Source of the DNA: Cyrtodaria siliqua
Taxonomy: Eukaryota; Mollusca; Bivalvia; Adapedonta; Hiatellidae
NCBI GenBank assembly: GCA_037043455.1
Contig: JAWPHD010000002.1
Span: 248,001-312,000, forward strand
Length of the DNA stretch: 64,000 nucleotides
Direction of reading: 5' to 3'
The stretch's first letter is position 1, and every line of letters starts with the position of its first letter. Of this stretch, positions 1 through 12,194 are shown piece after piece. Both the position numbers and the translations under genes were made by a program. The notes under the pieces were generated by a model. It was not told the origin of the DNA. It was given only the letters and a program-made list of their open reading frames with translations, and did not search any database.

Positions 1-355
1 CATGTCATCTCCTCTATTATTATATGTTCTATACCGATGCTATGTTTTTAGATACTTACATCCGTTGTTCTTTTCTTTTGTATGCCTTTGCTTTCAGGAT
101 AATACTATTTAAGTTCAAAAGAATTGTGTCTTCTGTAGATCCACGAATATGTCTCAGTATTCAGGAATATGTGTATGTTTATTTGACTTCGTTCAGTGCT
201 ACACTTCAGGCTCCAGTTTTAAATCTACGTTTATGGAAAACTACCCTACGAGAGACAATGCGTACAATACAGTATGGCAGTTGATTAGGTTTTATAAATG
301 TTGGTATATGTAAAATGAAGTGTTTAAATTTCAAAACAATGTATTACCACTACAG

Positions 356-3300
356 ATAAAAGCCATACAAGACATGCCTCGACAGAACCGCGAAGAACTG
401 TTGCGAATTCTTCAAAATGTAGAGACAACCCTTCAAAAGAACTGGCAGGGCTATGGTGGCTTTGACGAGCTGCAGGAACGAATAGTAAGGATGAGGACCA
501 TACTGGAAGAAGCCAACAATGTGAAAGCGGCAGGTACGTGATGCTTTAACTAGATGAGATGCATTATTATAAGTCAATAATTTGCGGAAATCTTGTTTTC
601 AAATCCTTAACATTCAACATGGGACATACTACACACCACAGGTACCGGTTTAAAAAAAAAAAAAAGAAAAAAAAAAAAAAAGTTATATTCTATTAAATAC
701 TGTATTTAATAGAATATAATTTTTTTTTTTTTTTTTTTAAACCGGTACCTGTGCTACACACCGTATGCTTTTGGATACCATTTTGTTTGTGCGTTTATGC
801 ATAACATGAACTATATATCTTTTAAATGTCATGTTATATATATTGTAAAGCACTGATTATGTACTTCAGTTACTTCCATCAACCATCTTTATTATATTAA
901 CTACCATATAACTGAATACTATTGTTTCTGTGTTATCTGATATAGGAAACGAAGTTTCTGGTGAAGTTGTAGTCCAAGTTAAACTGTTAGAACAACTTCT
1001 GAGAAGTTATCAGGTAAGAGTTGTGTCTTATGAAAAAAGTTTTCCTCATTTAAGCATACTTATTTTCCTTTTAGTCGACTTCCAACAAAACAATCTAAAT
1101 AAAATCAAAGTCGCTGGAAATGTTGACAATAACATTATAAAATATAACAATTTTGTAATAAACATTCGAATATTATAACATAGCGTGTGGCAATTAAATT
1201 GAACGTGGAAAATGTGAAATATGGGCGACTGAACTCCAAGATTTCCCATGGTGACAATGACCATGCACTGTACACCTTCCTTTAGTATTGATCAAGGTTA
1301 AGGCAAAGAGGCTGAGTAGATATTTTATCTAGGGATACACATGTGTATAACTGTTACAACAGAGCTAGGCCACACATGTGAAAATATGCCAATGGCAATG
1401 CAATGCCTCATATGTATGCACCGTAACATACTGAATATATAGTCAATCGAACTATTGAAGGAATACAAGAACTATACTGAGAGAAAAAAGTTTAGCAATT
1501 TTTTTTAGATGAAATAATACTGTATTAAGATATACTGACATTTTGAGACTTTACGGGCTTGATCCCTACGTTCATTTATTCGTTACGTCATTAAGATGTT
1601 CGACTGTTATTGGTGTGTGTTTAATACAATATTGTGTCTATGGCAGTAGTTTCTTGATTTTACAACCAAAAATGTATTTTTTCCAGGGTGCAACAAAAAG
1701 TTGCTAAACTTTTTTCCCTCAGTATAGTTAAAAAGGGTACACTGAGGAGACTTTGATTTCACTTTATTTGTGCAACCTCGTTTATTCGGAATATTCACAT
1801 GAATATACATATATTAAGTGGTTTCAGTTGTGACATGTTGACATGTGTTGCTTACAATTAATTGAGGAATTCTAGACTTATTGCTAAATGCATAAGGTTG
1901 TGGTAAAGTTACTTGACACATTTGTTTCTTTTAATTTAGGAGTTCTGGACTTACTGGGAAACCTACAAGGTAGTGGTTGAGTTGCTGCGACAACCTAAAT
2001 ATATCCTTGTATGTGACAAGTGGGAACAACTCAGGTTTTCAACGACGGCTCACTTTGTAAGGTAATATCATAATGTGGGTTAAGTATATAATCCGCCATT
2101 ACTACTACACGTTTCAAGCATTCTATTGTACTGTTTATGAATAAATTTCCTCTAAAAGCTTTAAATATAAAGAGCATCCAGGTGCATTATGCATTAAAAT
2201 ATAATGTTTATTAAATACGGTTCAATAACGACACATTTTGAAATTGACTAAAACGGACGATGCTATATCCTGAATTAATCATGTTTTCTATACTCAGTTG
2301 CAAAAGAAAATGGACACTGAGTTTTGTTTAGATTTGATTGTATAAAGTGTTTTTAGAATTAAATTGACAAATTCCAAATGAATATGCCATGTTTGGTACC
2401 AAAGTTTTTATCATTCCATTGCCATTGACAAATTCCAAATGAATATGCCATGTTTGGTACCAAAGTTTTTATCATTCCATTGCCAATATCATGTTGTCAT
2501 TTGTTTTTCAATAGGTTGAATCATTAACGAACTGTCGCATGATAAAGAGGATAGGGTGTAAAGTAAAATGTTCAAAGTGTCCAGTTTCTTTTGCAACTGA
2601 GTATTGTTATAAAGACACATTTACCTGTGTATTTATATCGTTCCTGTAAAATGTATCATTGTGGGTGTGTTAACTTTTACTGAAATGGTTAGTCTTAGAG
2701 TAAGGTTTGATTTATGTTTGTTTGTTTGTATAGTGTTTTACGTCATTTTCAACACATGTAAGGTTATATATGACTGTCGTTTTTTGTGGTGGAGGCAAAC
2801 CACCCATTTTTTCTGGGTAGAACCAGTACTGTACACCTCCCGCCATCCGTAAGAATTGACACTTCCTCACTTACAAGTCGAGCTCCCAGTGGGATTCGAA
2901 CCCGCAGCGGTGAGAGGCGAAAGTTTACAACATAACGTCGTTAACCATTCTGCCACGGAGACGCTTTAAAGTAAGGTTTGAACAAATCCCTTATATTTCT
3001 AAACATGTAGATATTATTTTAAGGAGGTAAGTGGATAAATAAAACAAAAACATTCCCTATTAAAACATATTACATCCTGTAATGTTTGGCAGTTGTTGCT
3101 GTTTGTTGACAATACAATGCAAGTACATTTTATGCATAATATATGTAACTGAACAAGTACTTATTACGAATGTATAGGTTCTGGGACACCAATCTACTTC
3201 TACCGAAAGATGGTGGAAAGTCTTACAGGGCTGAAGCTGCTTTAACGATACACGAAACTCCGAAATCAAAGATGTATACTGAAAAAGAAATCAAAAATGA

Positions 3301-6300
3301 AGAGATTGAAGAAACAATGACGGTTCATACAATAACCAAGACCGACAGTACAGTGACAGACGCGTTGAGTAAACTGGGGACAAAGGACGGAGACGATGCA
3401 GTGGTCTCAGCAGAAGTATGTTTACAATTTACTGTATTTATTTCAACAAATTGTTACGTGTTTTTCTTACCTGAATAGTATTACGCTTGATTAGATAATA
3501 CTGTTTTTTCTTCCATCTTGTATTTTATTGCATAATGAATACTTCATATGTTGTTACTTTGTTTGAAACTTCTTTATGCAAAACTTCAAAACAGAGGACG
3601 ATAGAATATTACTCACAAATATACGGTATATATACTAATACAATGAAATAGTAAAATAGGATACATTGGTTTTCATTCATTTGTGCACAATATTATTTAG
3701 AGCAAATGTTGTTACCGCTATTGCATGTACCAACACACTGCATTTAATTTTCTCAGACGGACGAAGAGTGGACATCATCAACTGACATAACGGAAGTACG
3801 ACGACGAGAACAGACTACAACAGATGAAGTAGTCCAGTCCACAGAGGAAGTGAGCCATACATTCGTGATACGGTCTGTCACAGACCCCAGAACGCAGAAG
3901 GATATTTCACTGAAAGAAGCAATTATTGCTGGTATTATAGATCAAGCTTCAGGTACGTTCAATGATACATATCTATCTCGCCCGTACTGCTCGGAACAAT
4001 ATGAAATGCGTCGTCAATTTCCGTAATCCTGTATTGTTAAAGGTTACGAAAAAAGGCGAGGAAATTCCGATAGTAAGCCGAGCTGAACGGATTTGACCAA
4101 GCGATTATGCGACCTTCATTTGCATATTTATTAAACTAGTGTATTATACTATTTATTTCATGCCTTTATTATATTCCCCCACTGCAATGGTGTGATAAAT
4201 AATCAGGAAATACAGTTCGTAGACACTGAATTTTCACATAGATTTGTAAAAAACGAAAATTGTGATTAAATCATGACGAGTATTTAATGTCTTCTGTAAA
4301 CAAATTAGAAATAAATATAGAAACTAGATACTCACAAGTTAATACTCAGTTGGCATTGGATTTCAAAATACAGTTTTTTTTTAAAAATAATTGAGATGAT
4401 AAATGCAAATTGATAGATTTGGCCTCTGACAAGACACACCACCATATTGTGTTTTAGTCTGGAGAATTTTGTTCCCTCGGTATAAAGTTTGTTTTAACAG
4501 CCTAATAGTATAATATAAACACTGATAAGATACGTTTTTTTATGAATTCACATTATACAGTGTATTTATTTCATTTTCGTAACAGCATTCTTCATTATAA
4601 TTTCAATCAGCAAGAATACTGTCATGTTGTTTGTCTAGGAAATGGTCTAGCTGAGTCTTTGTCAAGCATAATCAGATGTATACTCCTATTACTAGACACT
4701 TGTGTATATGCTTTCATAGTTAGCATTATAAGTTACTACACCAGCATTGTTATACGTTTGCGGCATGGTGTAACTTTAAGACGGTAGCCCTATTGTCAAC
4801 CCTTTTACGTTTGTGATGTCATATATTGCATTTTATTCATCTTTGTAATTATTGTTTTCGGTTGACTGTGGTCCTTGAATTCTGCATTTCCTGATCGACT
4901 TTTAATCTACTTGTATTGATGTAACACATTTAGTATCCGAATTGACAGTTTATCATTCATGCAATTTCACTAACTACAGTTTTCGATTAATGTTTAACAA
5001 AGTGCAGTTCACAATGAGGAAACAAGTGTAACATATGAGACAGAGGCAAGTTGAAAATGCTTGAACAGTATTTTGAGGCAGCTGAATTTGGTTTAAAATG
5101 AGACACGAAACAATAAACATATATTGCATTGTATGACTTTTCTAACAAGGAAAAAAGTATGAAAAGATGCATGACAATAATCACGTATTTCACTCTTACA
5201 GGCAGATACGTCAACCCACAAACTGGTGAGAGTGTATCCTTGTCGGAAGCCATGGCTCAGGGTGACGTAATGGTGGACTTTAAATCGCAAAGGAAAATAA
5301 GGGAGGAGAAGTCATCATACGGCATAATCACCGTTAAAACTTCCAGAGAGACTAGACCTTACACTATCAAAGCTGTTGTTGATCCAAAAACTGAAGAAGA
5401 AATGCCCACCGAAACTGCATATCAAAGAGGTATGTAGATATGTGTGTATGTGTAAATGGTGCGGTTAACATCGCATTTGAAAATCTTCTATATCGAGGAA
5501 TCGCGGTTTCGAATCTTGTTATTTATGCTTGAACAAGACAATTAATCCACATTGTTTAGACTGGTTATACACAGGAAGCCATCGATAGTGATTAATATAA
5601 CTTGCAGGAACTTGCTTCGCAATCGATGTAAAAGAAATATGTTTAAACTAACAATCTTTCAGTCATATCACGACGAAGTCTACTTGTAACAGTGAGCTCA
5701 ATACTCGACTATATAGTGCAGCCACACCACAGGAATGCTAAGCAATAGGCACATGTAATGGTACCTCAACAAATCACATGTATTGTCACCACTTCTAGCA
5801 CTACACGTCAAGCAGTCAAGGGAGCTAGAAGTGTCCGTTTTATGAGGTTTTTGGTGTGACTAAGGATCGAACCCATGATGTATATTTGAATCTTTAAATC
5901 CGGTCCCAAAGTCATGAATCATAGTGCGCAATGTCGATGTGTATGTTATTTTAACTGACGGATATATTCGAAGCATTAGAAAGTGATCGGCGTAGTAATA
6001 TCTCGGTCCTCGAAGGTAGGTTACTCATCATCGCTCTTATCTGGTGGGGTTGCCATACTTAGTATCTAACGGCTGTAAATTTTAACCCATTACAAAGCGG
6101 CAAGTTCATAATTCGGTAATTTTAATAGTTAATTTGAACGGTTATACTTTGGAATTTTTATTCTGCATTATCATTAATTTAAATTATTTATTGAACATTC
6201 GCAGTGATTATTATCCGCGAACGCCTCAAAACAATACATCTTATCATTATCCTTATATGTGAAAAATTATGAATCATTAACTTCTCACTCAACAGGAATA

Positions 6301-6747
6301 CTAAGCAGAACTGACCAAACATATACATTAGAAAACGGCGAGGTCATCAACGTTCTAGACGCTATACACAGTGGGTTGATAAAGGCAGATTTTCACGGTG
6401 CTGAGGTGGAAGGTGATATGGAAGAAACAAAGACATATGCTGTAAATGGTGTTGTGGATCAGAGACGGAAACAGAAAGTCTCATTCAGCGATGGTTTGCA
6501 TAAGGGTCTGCTTGATGCTGAATCCGGACACTATGTAAACAATGTCACATGGGAAAGGATTCCCATCACTGAAGCTATAATGCGAGGTTTTATTAAAGCA
6601 AGAATCATTACAGACACATCGAAGTTAGATATAGACCCATCCAATAAGATCGTCGTGCAGCGATTAGCAATGGCCAAAGAGAAAATTTTGAAAGCGGTCA
6701 GAGTCACAAAAGCATTCCAGACAAATGCAGAGTTTAACGGAAATTAA
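356..6747 (+). CDS. Plakin (plectin/dystonin/VAB-10-like), 3' part of gene
   Basis: Seven exons joined by GT-AG sites with matching phases: 356-533, 946-1013, 1940-2061, 3178-3415, 3757-3952, 5202-5429, 6296-6747, giving 493 residues and a TAA. The first three exons encode a helical spectrin-repeat-like stretch (for example LRQPKYILVC and KWEQLRF). Exon 4 adds a charged Ser/Thr-rich linker. Exons 5-7 encode plectin-type repeats, recognisable by recurring units such as VTDPRTQKDISLKEAI, VNPQTGESVSLSEAM and LENGEVINVLDAIHSGLI. In known plakins these repeats bind intermediate filaments or act as cytoskeletal linker modules. The protein ends about 25 residues after the last repeat, like the short plakin isoforms of spectraplakin genes rather than a GAS2/EB1-binding end. 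Earlier exons (plakin domain, possible calponin-homology domains) lie before the window. Exons and phases are seen; the family is recognised; the isoform type is inferred. Confidence 0.88.
637..753. mobile_element. Palindromic MITE with 8-bp target duplication
   Basis: A 117-bp near-perfect hairpin in plakin intron 1: CACAGGTACCGGTTT plus an A-run at the left, an AT-rich inner stem, then a T-run plus AAACCGGTACCTGTG at the right. It is flanked by exact copies of CTACACAC (629-636 and 754-761). An 8-bp duplication suggests mobilisation by a hAT-type transposase (inference). It has no coding capacity. Confidence 0.8.
2363..2484. repeat. 61-bp tandem duplication
   Basis: Two virtually identical copies, each beginning TTGACAAATTCC and containing TTTGGTACCAAAG, sit head to tail in plakin intron 3. 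The lack of divergence implies a recent duplication. Confidence 0.85.
2712..2964 (-). mobile_element. tRNA-derived SINE (family S1)
   Basis: Read on the minus strand, a tRNA-like head with box A (TGGCAGAATGG) and box B (GGTTCGAATCC) is followed by a body containing AGTACTGGTTCTACCC and a tail ending at CAAACAAACAAAC. The same family recurs at 22918, 27271 and 28046. It lies in plakin intron 3. Confidence 0.8.
4777..4915 (+). mobile_element. Retroelement R, 3' tail fragment
   Basis: Matches the shared 3' tail of the R family, from the 'GGCGGTAGCCCTATTGTC'-type segment to 'GTCCTTGAAT...TCGACTTTTA'. It is severely 5' truncated and lies in the plakin intron before exon 5202. Confidence 0.65.
5202..6747 (+). 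CDS. Plakin C-terminal exons encoding plectin repeats and the stop
   Basis: Exon 5202-5429 completes one repeat (VNPQTGESVSLSEAM) and starts the next (VVDPKTEEEM). The terminal exon 6296-6747 carries two more (LENGEVINVLDA, VSFSDGLHKGLLDAESGHYV) and a short basic tail before TAA at 6745. Splice phase is 1 at both joins, so the reading frame is continuous. No frameshift or stop is seen in these exons. Confidence 0.85.
5750..5930. repeat. Possible decayed tRNA-like SINE
   Basis: GGATCGAACCCATGATG resembles an inverted box B with preceding body sequence. The head is too diverged to assign a family. Confidence 0.3.
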
Positions 6748-6932
6748 ACGTGTCGTATAATATATACATATATGCAGAACAAATGCATACTAACAAGTAA
6801 TCAGGACCAAGTGTTGTTCTGAAAACATATATTACAACACATTTAAAAGAACAGTTTGTTTTTTATGTGCCAGAGAGTAAGATATAATACAATGAAAAAA
6901 ATAATATTTTCAGTTCAATTTGTGTACGTTGA

Positions 6933-6960
6933 AATAAATGTATGTGCACTCATAAATAAA
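6933..6960 (+). promoter_or_regulatory. Plakin polyadenylation signals
   Basis: Two AATAAA hexamers (6933-6938, 6955-6960) lie about 190-210 bases after the plakin stop codon. They are the first good signals downstream, so the 3' UTR probably ends near 6975-6985. Confidence 0.5.
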
Positions 6961-6984
6961 TATCATCAGTGCAGTAGCGAGACA

Positions 6985-8090
6985 CCGGGGCATATCCCCC
7001 TCCCTCATACAGCAACATGACAATAATGATATATAATTGGATTTATTTGAAATCGGTCACAAATCACCAAGGCAAGGAATTCATACTGTATTGCTTGTAA
7101 ACAGAATGCCGACGTGTTTTGATCAAAAGTTAGTTTATATTATGTTCAAATTTAACCTAAATTTAGCTTATCGTTTAGTATTAAACAGAGTGTGCGTTAA
7201 ATTAGACATTACTCATTGTATAGGAGTTGTGTTGCAAGATGTTAACATGATACTGCTTTTATAACATATCTATTTTTGATGAAATACAATTTTACAATTA
7301 CGTTTATGCCTGTGTGTACCTATATGTTTATCTCCATCTCGCCAGGATTGTGTACAGAGGTACGTCTTCCTTTGAGAACAATGATAACAAATGTAAAATT
7401 TAAGTTGATCTATAACATTTTATGCAAAAATAATTTAATAAAATTCAGTTTGTTATACATTCGTTTTCTATGGTGCTTTTTACATTGCATCAATGGACAA
7501 GCTCAGTTCCATATTCCACGACAGTTTACAGTAGCCGGTTGATCTTTAAAATACAACAGTGTAAACTAGTCAATGACATATTAAACAATAGTGTACAGTA
7601 GTCAATGAACAAAATACAGCAGCTTAGGGACACATCAAACGCCGGTGTACAGTAATCAGTGGCACATACACTAGGTTATGAGTATTTACATCAATTGGTT
7701 TTGTAAAGATTATATTTGATTTTCAGTCTCGCCAGTGCTTGTGTTATTATAATTGCTTATCGTTTTAATTAAGATCACCCCAGCCATTTATACGTGGCCA
7801 AAACTGCAATGGACGATATTCGATAAGATGATACAAACAGTACAAAACTTTCTCAAATGGATGTTCATCACATACATAGTAATACATCGAATACGCAAGA
7901 AATGTATCACTCTAAAACTTAAACATAACGATACAGTTAGTACACACGAGTAGATATAACAGTTTAACAGGAAGTGCAGCATTAAAGGACCACAGTCAAA
8001 CGAAAATGAACACTCTAAACTGTTGATTAACCGGTTAACACACCATTACCCTGATCTACTTTTAGAATATAAAAGTAATTTAAGAACTAT
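6985..8090. other. Intergenic, no recognisable gene
   Basis: AT-rich sequence after the plakin 3' end. Open frames up to 88 codons exist but show no known domain, splice context or codon bias. A degenerate direct repeat of 'CAGTAGTCAATGACA'-type sequence occurs around 7560-7660. Confidence 0.5.
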
Positions 8091-8091
8091 T

Positions 8092-8860
8092 CTGAGACAA
8101 GAAATATCACAACTGACTTCTGTGGTGATGTGATTTACAAACTTGGTAAGATCCTCGGTCATTTTCACTTTCATACAATCTTTATTAAACTTGTTAAAAA
8201 GTGTTTCAAAAGAGGTTATTTATGACCCTATCATTTTGCAACTTACTGCATGTTTAGTGGTTGACCCATTTACAGTTTGTCACTATGCTTTCCTCTTTGA
8301 TTGTGTGCTAACCGGACAGATTGTGGACCCTATGATGACGTCTATCTAAATCCTTATAGGACGGTAGCGTTTGATATTTGTCTTTAATCTTATCTTGTCG
8401 TACCCTTAACCGTTTGTTCTCTTGTTGCTCTGGCTTCTGTCAAGTCATTGAATACTTACTTTGTGGCTTTCTATGCTTTTGTTTTTTACATTATATATAC
8501 ATGATCATTTAAGTGTTTTTCTTATATTGCCTATTAACGTTGCCTTGATTGTTAGAGATTATAACCTGGCGGGGATATCTTTATTTACACTGTCCCGTTT
8601 ATTGGAATGACACTAGGGTAAGAGTGAGATTTGATGCACCCTAGAACCTGGTTTAAACGCCCCCCTCTCCGACCCCACAGCGGCCTGTTTTGCTACTGAC
8701 CGCTCCAAGGCGGTAGCCCTATTGTCAACCCGTGTGTGTTTGTGGTGTCTTATCTTGCCTTGTATTCATCTTTATGTATAGTTGTCCTTTGTTTCTTTTT
8801 GTGTTTGTGGTTGACTGTCGTCCTTGAATGCTACTTTTCTGTTCGATTTTCATATCTACT
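8092..8860 (+). mobile_element. Retroelement R copy: RT C-terminus and full 3' tail
   Basis: The 5' part encodes the end of the reverse-transcriptase ORF (8143-8349, with YDPIILQ and ACLVVDPFTVCHYAFLF), followed by a ~500-bp 3' region shared with at least a dozen copies in the window: ...CTCTTGTTGCTCTGGCTTC...CCCTATTGTCAACC...GTCCTTGAATGCTAC. All copies end at about the same point while their 5' ends vary, which is typical of target-primed, non-LTR-type insertion. Confidence 0.75.
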
Positions 8861-9039
8861 GTTGCCAAAACGTTTGTGAAGCACTTATTTTCCTACTGGA
8901 TAAAGCTTTCGTCTTGCATAATGTTTTCATCAGTCAGGTATGGAACTATCGTTTAAAAGCAAATTGTTGGTATCTTTGTGGGTACGAACTGCGCACCTCT
9001 GTTCGCAGATTTGTTTTGTATTGCTATAAAAGATTTTTC

Positions 9040-9430
9040 ATGTTGAGTCTTTCACCATATACTCAGGCAGAGACCTCTCGGTGTTTGGATGACAAATTGA
9101 ACAGTGACAACACTTTTGTCTACTGTGGTTAACAATATATATCCTAAAGAACTTCAAATCAACAAAGTGAATATGTCTAATATTATCGCTTCTTTTCTCG
9201 ATTTAAGTCTCTCCTATTAGGTGAAAATGGGGAAATAATGAACATTGACAATCCTTTCTTTTCTTCTATGGTTAATAATATCTGTCCTAAAGAACTTCAA
9301 CTCTAACACAGCTAACATTTCTGATACTTTCGCTTCTTTTCTTGATTCACATTTCTCTATTGAAAATGGAGAAATAATTCGTAAAATCTATGACAGAGGG
9401 GATAATTTTAATTTTGATATTGTTAATTAT
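9040..9430 (+). mobile_element. Retroelement R copy, RT fragment (left part, interrupted)
   Basis: Encodes RT-like sequence including a mutated YLDD-type box (CLDD) and the segment SMVNNICPKELQL, which is present twice through an internal ~135-bp duplication (9110-9245 versus 9250-9390). The copy is cut at 9430 by a DNA transposon and resumes at 10657. Confidence 0.65.
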
Positions 9431-10101
9431 CAGTGCTCAAAGAAAATTATTTTAAGAGACAGGCCCAGGGCTTGTTGCTTCTGAAAATGGACAGGCCCCG
9501 ATTTGAAATGGACAGGCCCTGATTTGAAATGGACAGGCCCTGATTTAAAATGGAAAGGTCCAATATTTTTTTCTTATTGGAAATGTGTCTTTATTCACTT
9601 TTATAGCACACATTAATTTTGTTACGTATGTATTAATCAAGCTCAGAACCTCCTCTGACTATATTTTTCTTTTTGCTACCACTTCATGCTCCCTGTTCAG
9701 CGGACTTATTTACCATTTCGTTTAAAATATGTTAGAATAGAATATTACATAGTAATTTATAACCAATGCAAAGGAGAGTACTAGCACTTTTGCCAAACGA
9801 TAATAATCAGAGCCGATTTGGTGACTGGAGCTAAACTTGGAGCCAAATTTTTAATCAGGTTTTATGAGACTATCAGAGCCTCCTCTGGCTATATTTTTTC
9901 TTTTTGTCACCACTTTCTCCAAGTAAAGAATTAGGAGCTTAGACTAGAATTCATTTAAAAGTAGGATTCCAGGAACTCCTTACACCTTAAATAATGAATA
10001 GAAATATACTTTATATCTGTATTTATACATATACAGTATATATATTTTTCTTTCCACCAAAATGTATTTGTAAAGGACAGTTTTTCTTATTTGATTATGT
10101 G

Positions 10102-10133
<32 letters not shown>

Positions 10134-10529
10134 GTATATCCGAAATTATGTACCATCCGAACTACTATGACACCGCACTTTTACGGCCCGAACATTTCAC
10201 AAACATTCAATCGAAATACCATCAATAACGATTTTTTTTCATGCATTAGTGTGTTTTTAATGACAAAAACGGTATTTCTTATCACAAAGGAAAGAAAACA
10301 CAACCCTAATAGCAGAATAATGAGTTTTATGTCAACAACTGTCGACCTCAAAGTTGTGACAAACTGCCGACACGAAGCCAGGCAAAATATTAAAACTTCT
10401 TATTGTTTCAATGTGTGTATAACACATTTTAATTACTTTATTGCAAGTGTTTTCACAGTTCACAATACACATGGGAGTATTTTGTCTTGTGGAACTTGAG
10501 CTTGAGATCCAGTAAAAAGGATTTTTTTG

Positions 10530-10564
<35 letters not shown>

Positions 10565-10656
10565 CAGGCCCGACGGGCTCCTCGTCTGCAAAATGAGACA
10601 GGCCCGGAATGGATTTCGAGGAGCCCCGGGCGTCGGGCTATCCTATTTCTTGAGCA
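9431..10656. mobile_element. hAT-like DNA transposon nested in retroelement R
   Basis: The left end is CAGTGCTCAAAGAAA and the right end inverts to TGCTCAAGAAAT. Both ends carry repeated GACAGGCCC motifs, and the flanks share an ATTAT-type short duplication. CAGTG ends with subterminal repeats are typical of hAT elements. The interior has a duplicated 'CCTCCTCTG..TATATTTTTCTTTTTG' block (9650 and 9885) but no transposase, so it is non-autonomous. An exact 8-bp target duplication is not visible, which limits the class call. Confidence 0.55.
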
Positions 10657-11205
10657 ATGATTATCCCCACTTAGATGGGATATTCCCCGAGCAACTTCTT
10701 ATGGGGTCTATGTTTCTCAACTTATTCGTTTTTCTAGAGCTTGTAGTCTAGTTGAGGACTTCAGTAATCACCTAATGGTGTGTTCTCTTGTTACTCTGGC
10801 CTCTGCCAGGTCACTGAGTACTTGCAAGTTGGCTTTCTGGGCCTAGGTTTTTATATTCATGTATACGTGATTACCTGTGTCATACTTTGATACTGCCTAT
10901 TAATGATGCCTTGTTTGTTAGATAATATATCCATTCAAGTATTTCTTTATTTACACTGTTCCGTTTTATTGGGATGACAATATGGTAAGAGTGAGTTTTG
11001 GTGCACCCTAGAACCTGGTTTAAACTCCCCGCGACCTTTTTTCCACTGACCTTTGTAAGGCGGTAGCCCTATTGTAAACACATTTGTGTGTGTGATGACA
11101 CATACCTTGCTTCGTATTAACATTGCAGTTGTTGTTTGTTTTAAGGCGTATTGTTGGGAGACTATGTTCTGTGAAAGCTGAAGTTTCCTGTTCGACTTTT
11201 ATACC
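10657..11205 (+). mobile_element. Retroelement R copy (right part, resumed)
   Basis: Continues the RT fragment broken at 9430 (CCACTTAGATGGG onward) and runs into the standard R tail ending near TGTTCGACTTTTATACCTAC. This shows the hAT-like element inserted into an existing R copy. Confidence 0.65.
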
Positions 11206-11399
11206 TACTTTTAGTTTTGTTATTTCTCCTAAAGTGACAAACTTTCACCGGAGAAATTCTAAACAAGAATTGGTTTCCGAAACCAGTGATTTTCGATTAA
11301 AAAACAAACATTTACAATACAAAAAGAAGATCCAACATACGGAAATATAATATTCACAGAACACAGCGATCTAAAACATGCATTCAAAGGAACCAACAA

Positions 11400-11745
11400 T
11401 TACATGGATGAATGGAAGCAAAATATGCGACAACAAAACCACGAAAGGGTTGACAACAGGAGTACCGCCTTGGAACGGTAAGTGGCAAAAAGGTCGCTGG
11501 AGTTTAAACCCGGTTCTGTGGTTGACCAAATCGGAGCCTTACCCTATTTTCATACCAATTAAGCGGGACAGGGTAAATAAGGAACTCCTTTCCAGGCTAA
11601 CCATGAAGCATTAGTATGCACAATAACTAAAACATAACGATGATCATGTATAAATAAATATAAAGACACAATTCTAGAAACCCACAAAGTACTCACTGAC
11701 TTGGTAGAAGGCAGAGCAACAAGGGAGTAAACCGCTAAGGACACG
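11400..11745 (-). mobile_element. Retroelement R copy, 5'-truncated tail
   Basis: Reverse-orientation tail with ACCGCCTTGGAACGG, GTTTAAACC and GCGGGACAGGGTAAATAA as in other copies. No RT sequence remains. Confidence 0.65.
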
Positions 11746-11769
11746 ACACATAAGAGAAAAATAATGTAC

Positions 11770-12194
11770 TACTACTACAGATCATTATAAGACATTGATA
11801 CTCTTTAACACTTTTTATTATATACTTTACAGTGAAATAGTGGATTTTATGATTAAAATAAAACCTTATATTTTCATTGTTTATATTTCTCATGTGAAAT
11901 ACCGAAAATGACGTAATGCCGCTGTTGACGTTGTTGACGTATAGACGTTATTGACGTCATTGTTTTGCTGCATTATGTTTTTACTGCATAAGTTTCAAGG
12001 TTGTGAGTATATAGTAAATAGAATTTGTGTTGGTTTGTCGTGAAAGCCCTCGTGAAAATATAAGTTTTTTCACTTCTCGATGAAAATAAATCCTATTTCA
12101 CTCCAAACAAACAAATATCCTCTGTATACTATTTCAAAACATATGCGTGAACGTACAAAAATTATAATTAACATACAGATTTTAGAAACACACA
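11770..12194 (-). other. Lipase 3' flank / probable 3' UTR
   Basis: AT-rich, with no ORF or repeat recognised. Minus-strand AATAAA occurs near 11814-11819, about 375 bases after the stop, and is a weak candidate polyadenylation signal. Confidence 0.3.

Noticed and set aside
24..284. 86-codon frame at the start of the window, considered as an upstream plakin exon
   Set aside because: No plakin-like sequence and no acceptor/donor pair with phase 0 matching exon 356-533.
11123..11350. 75-codon frame after the R tail
   Set aside because: Begins inside retroelement R and has no domain or splice context.
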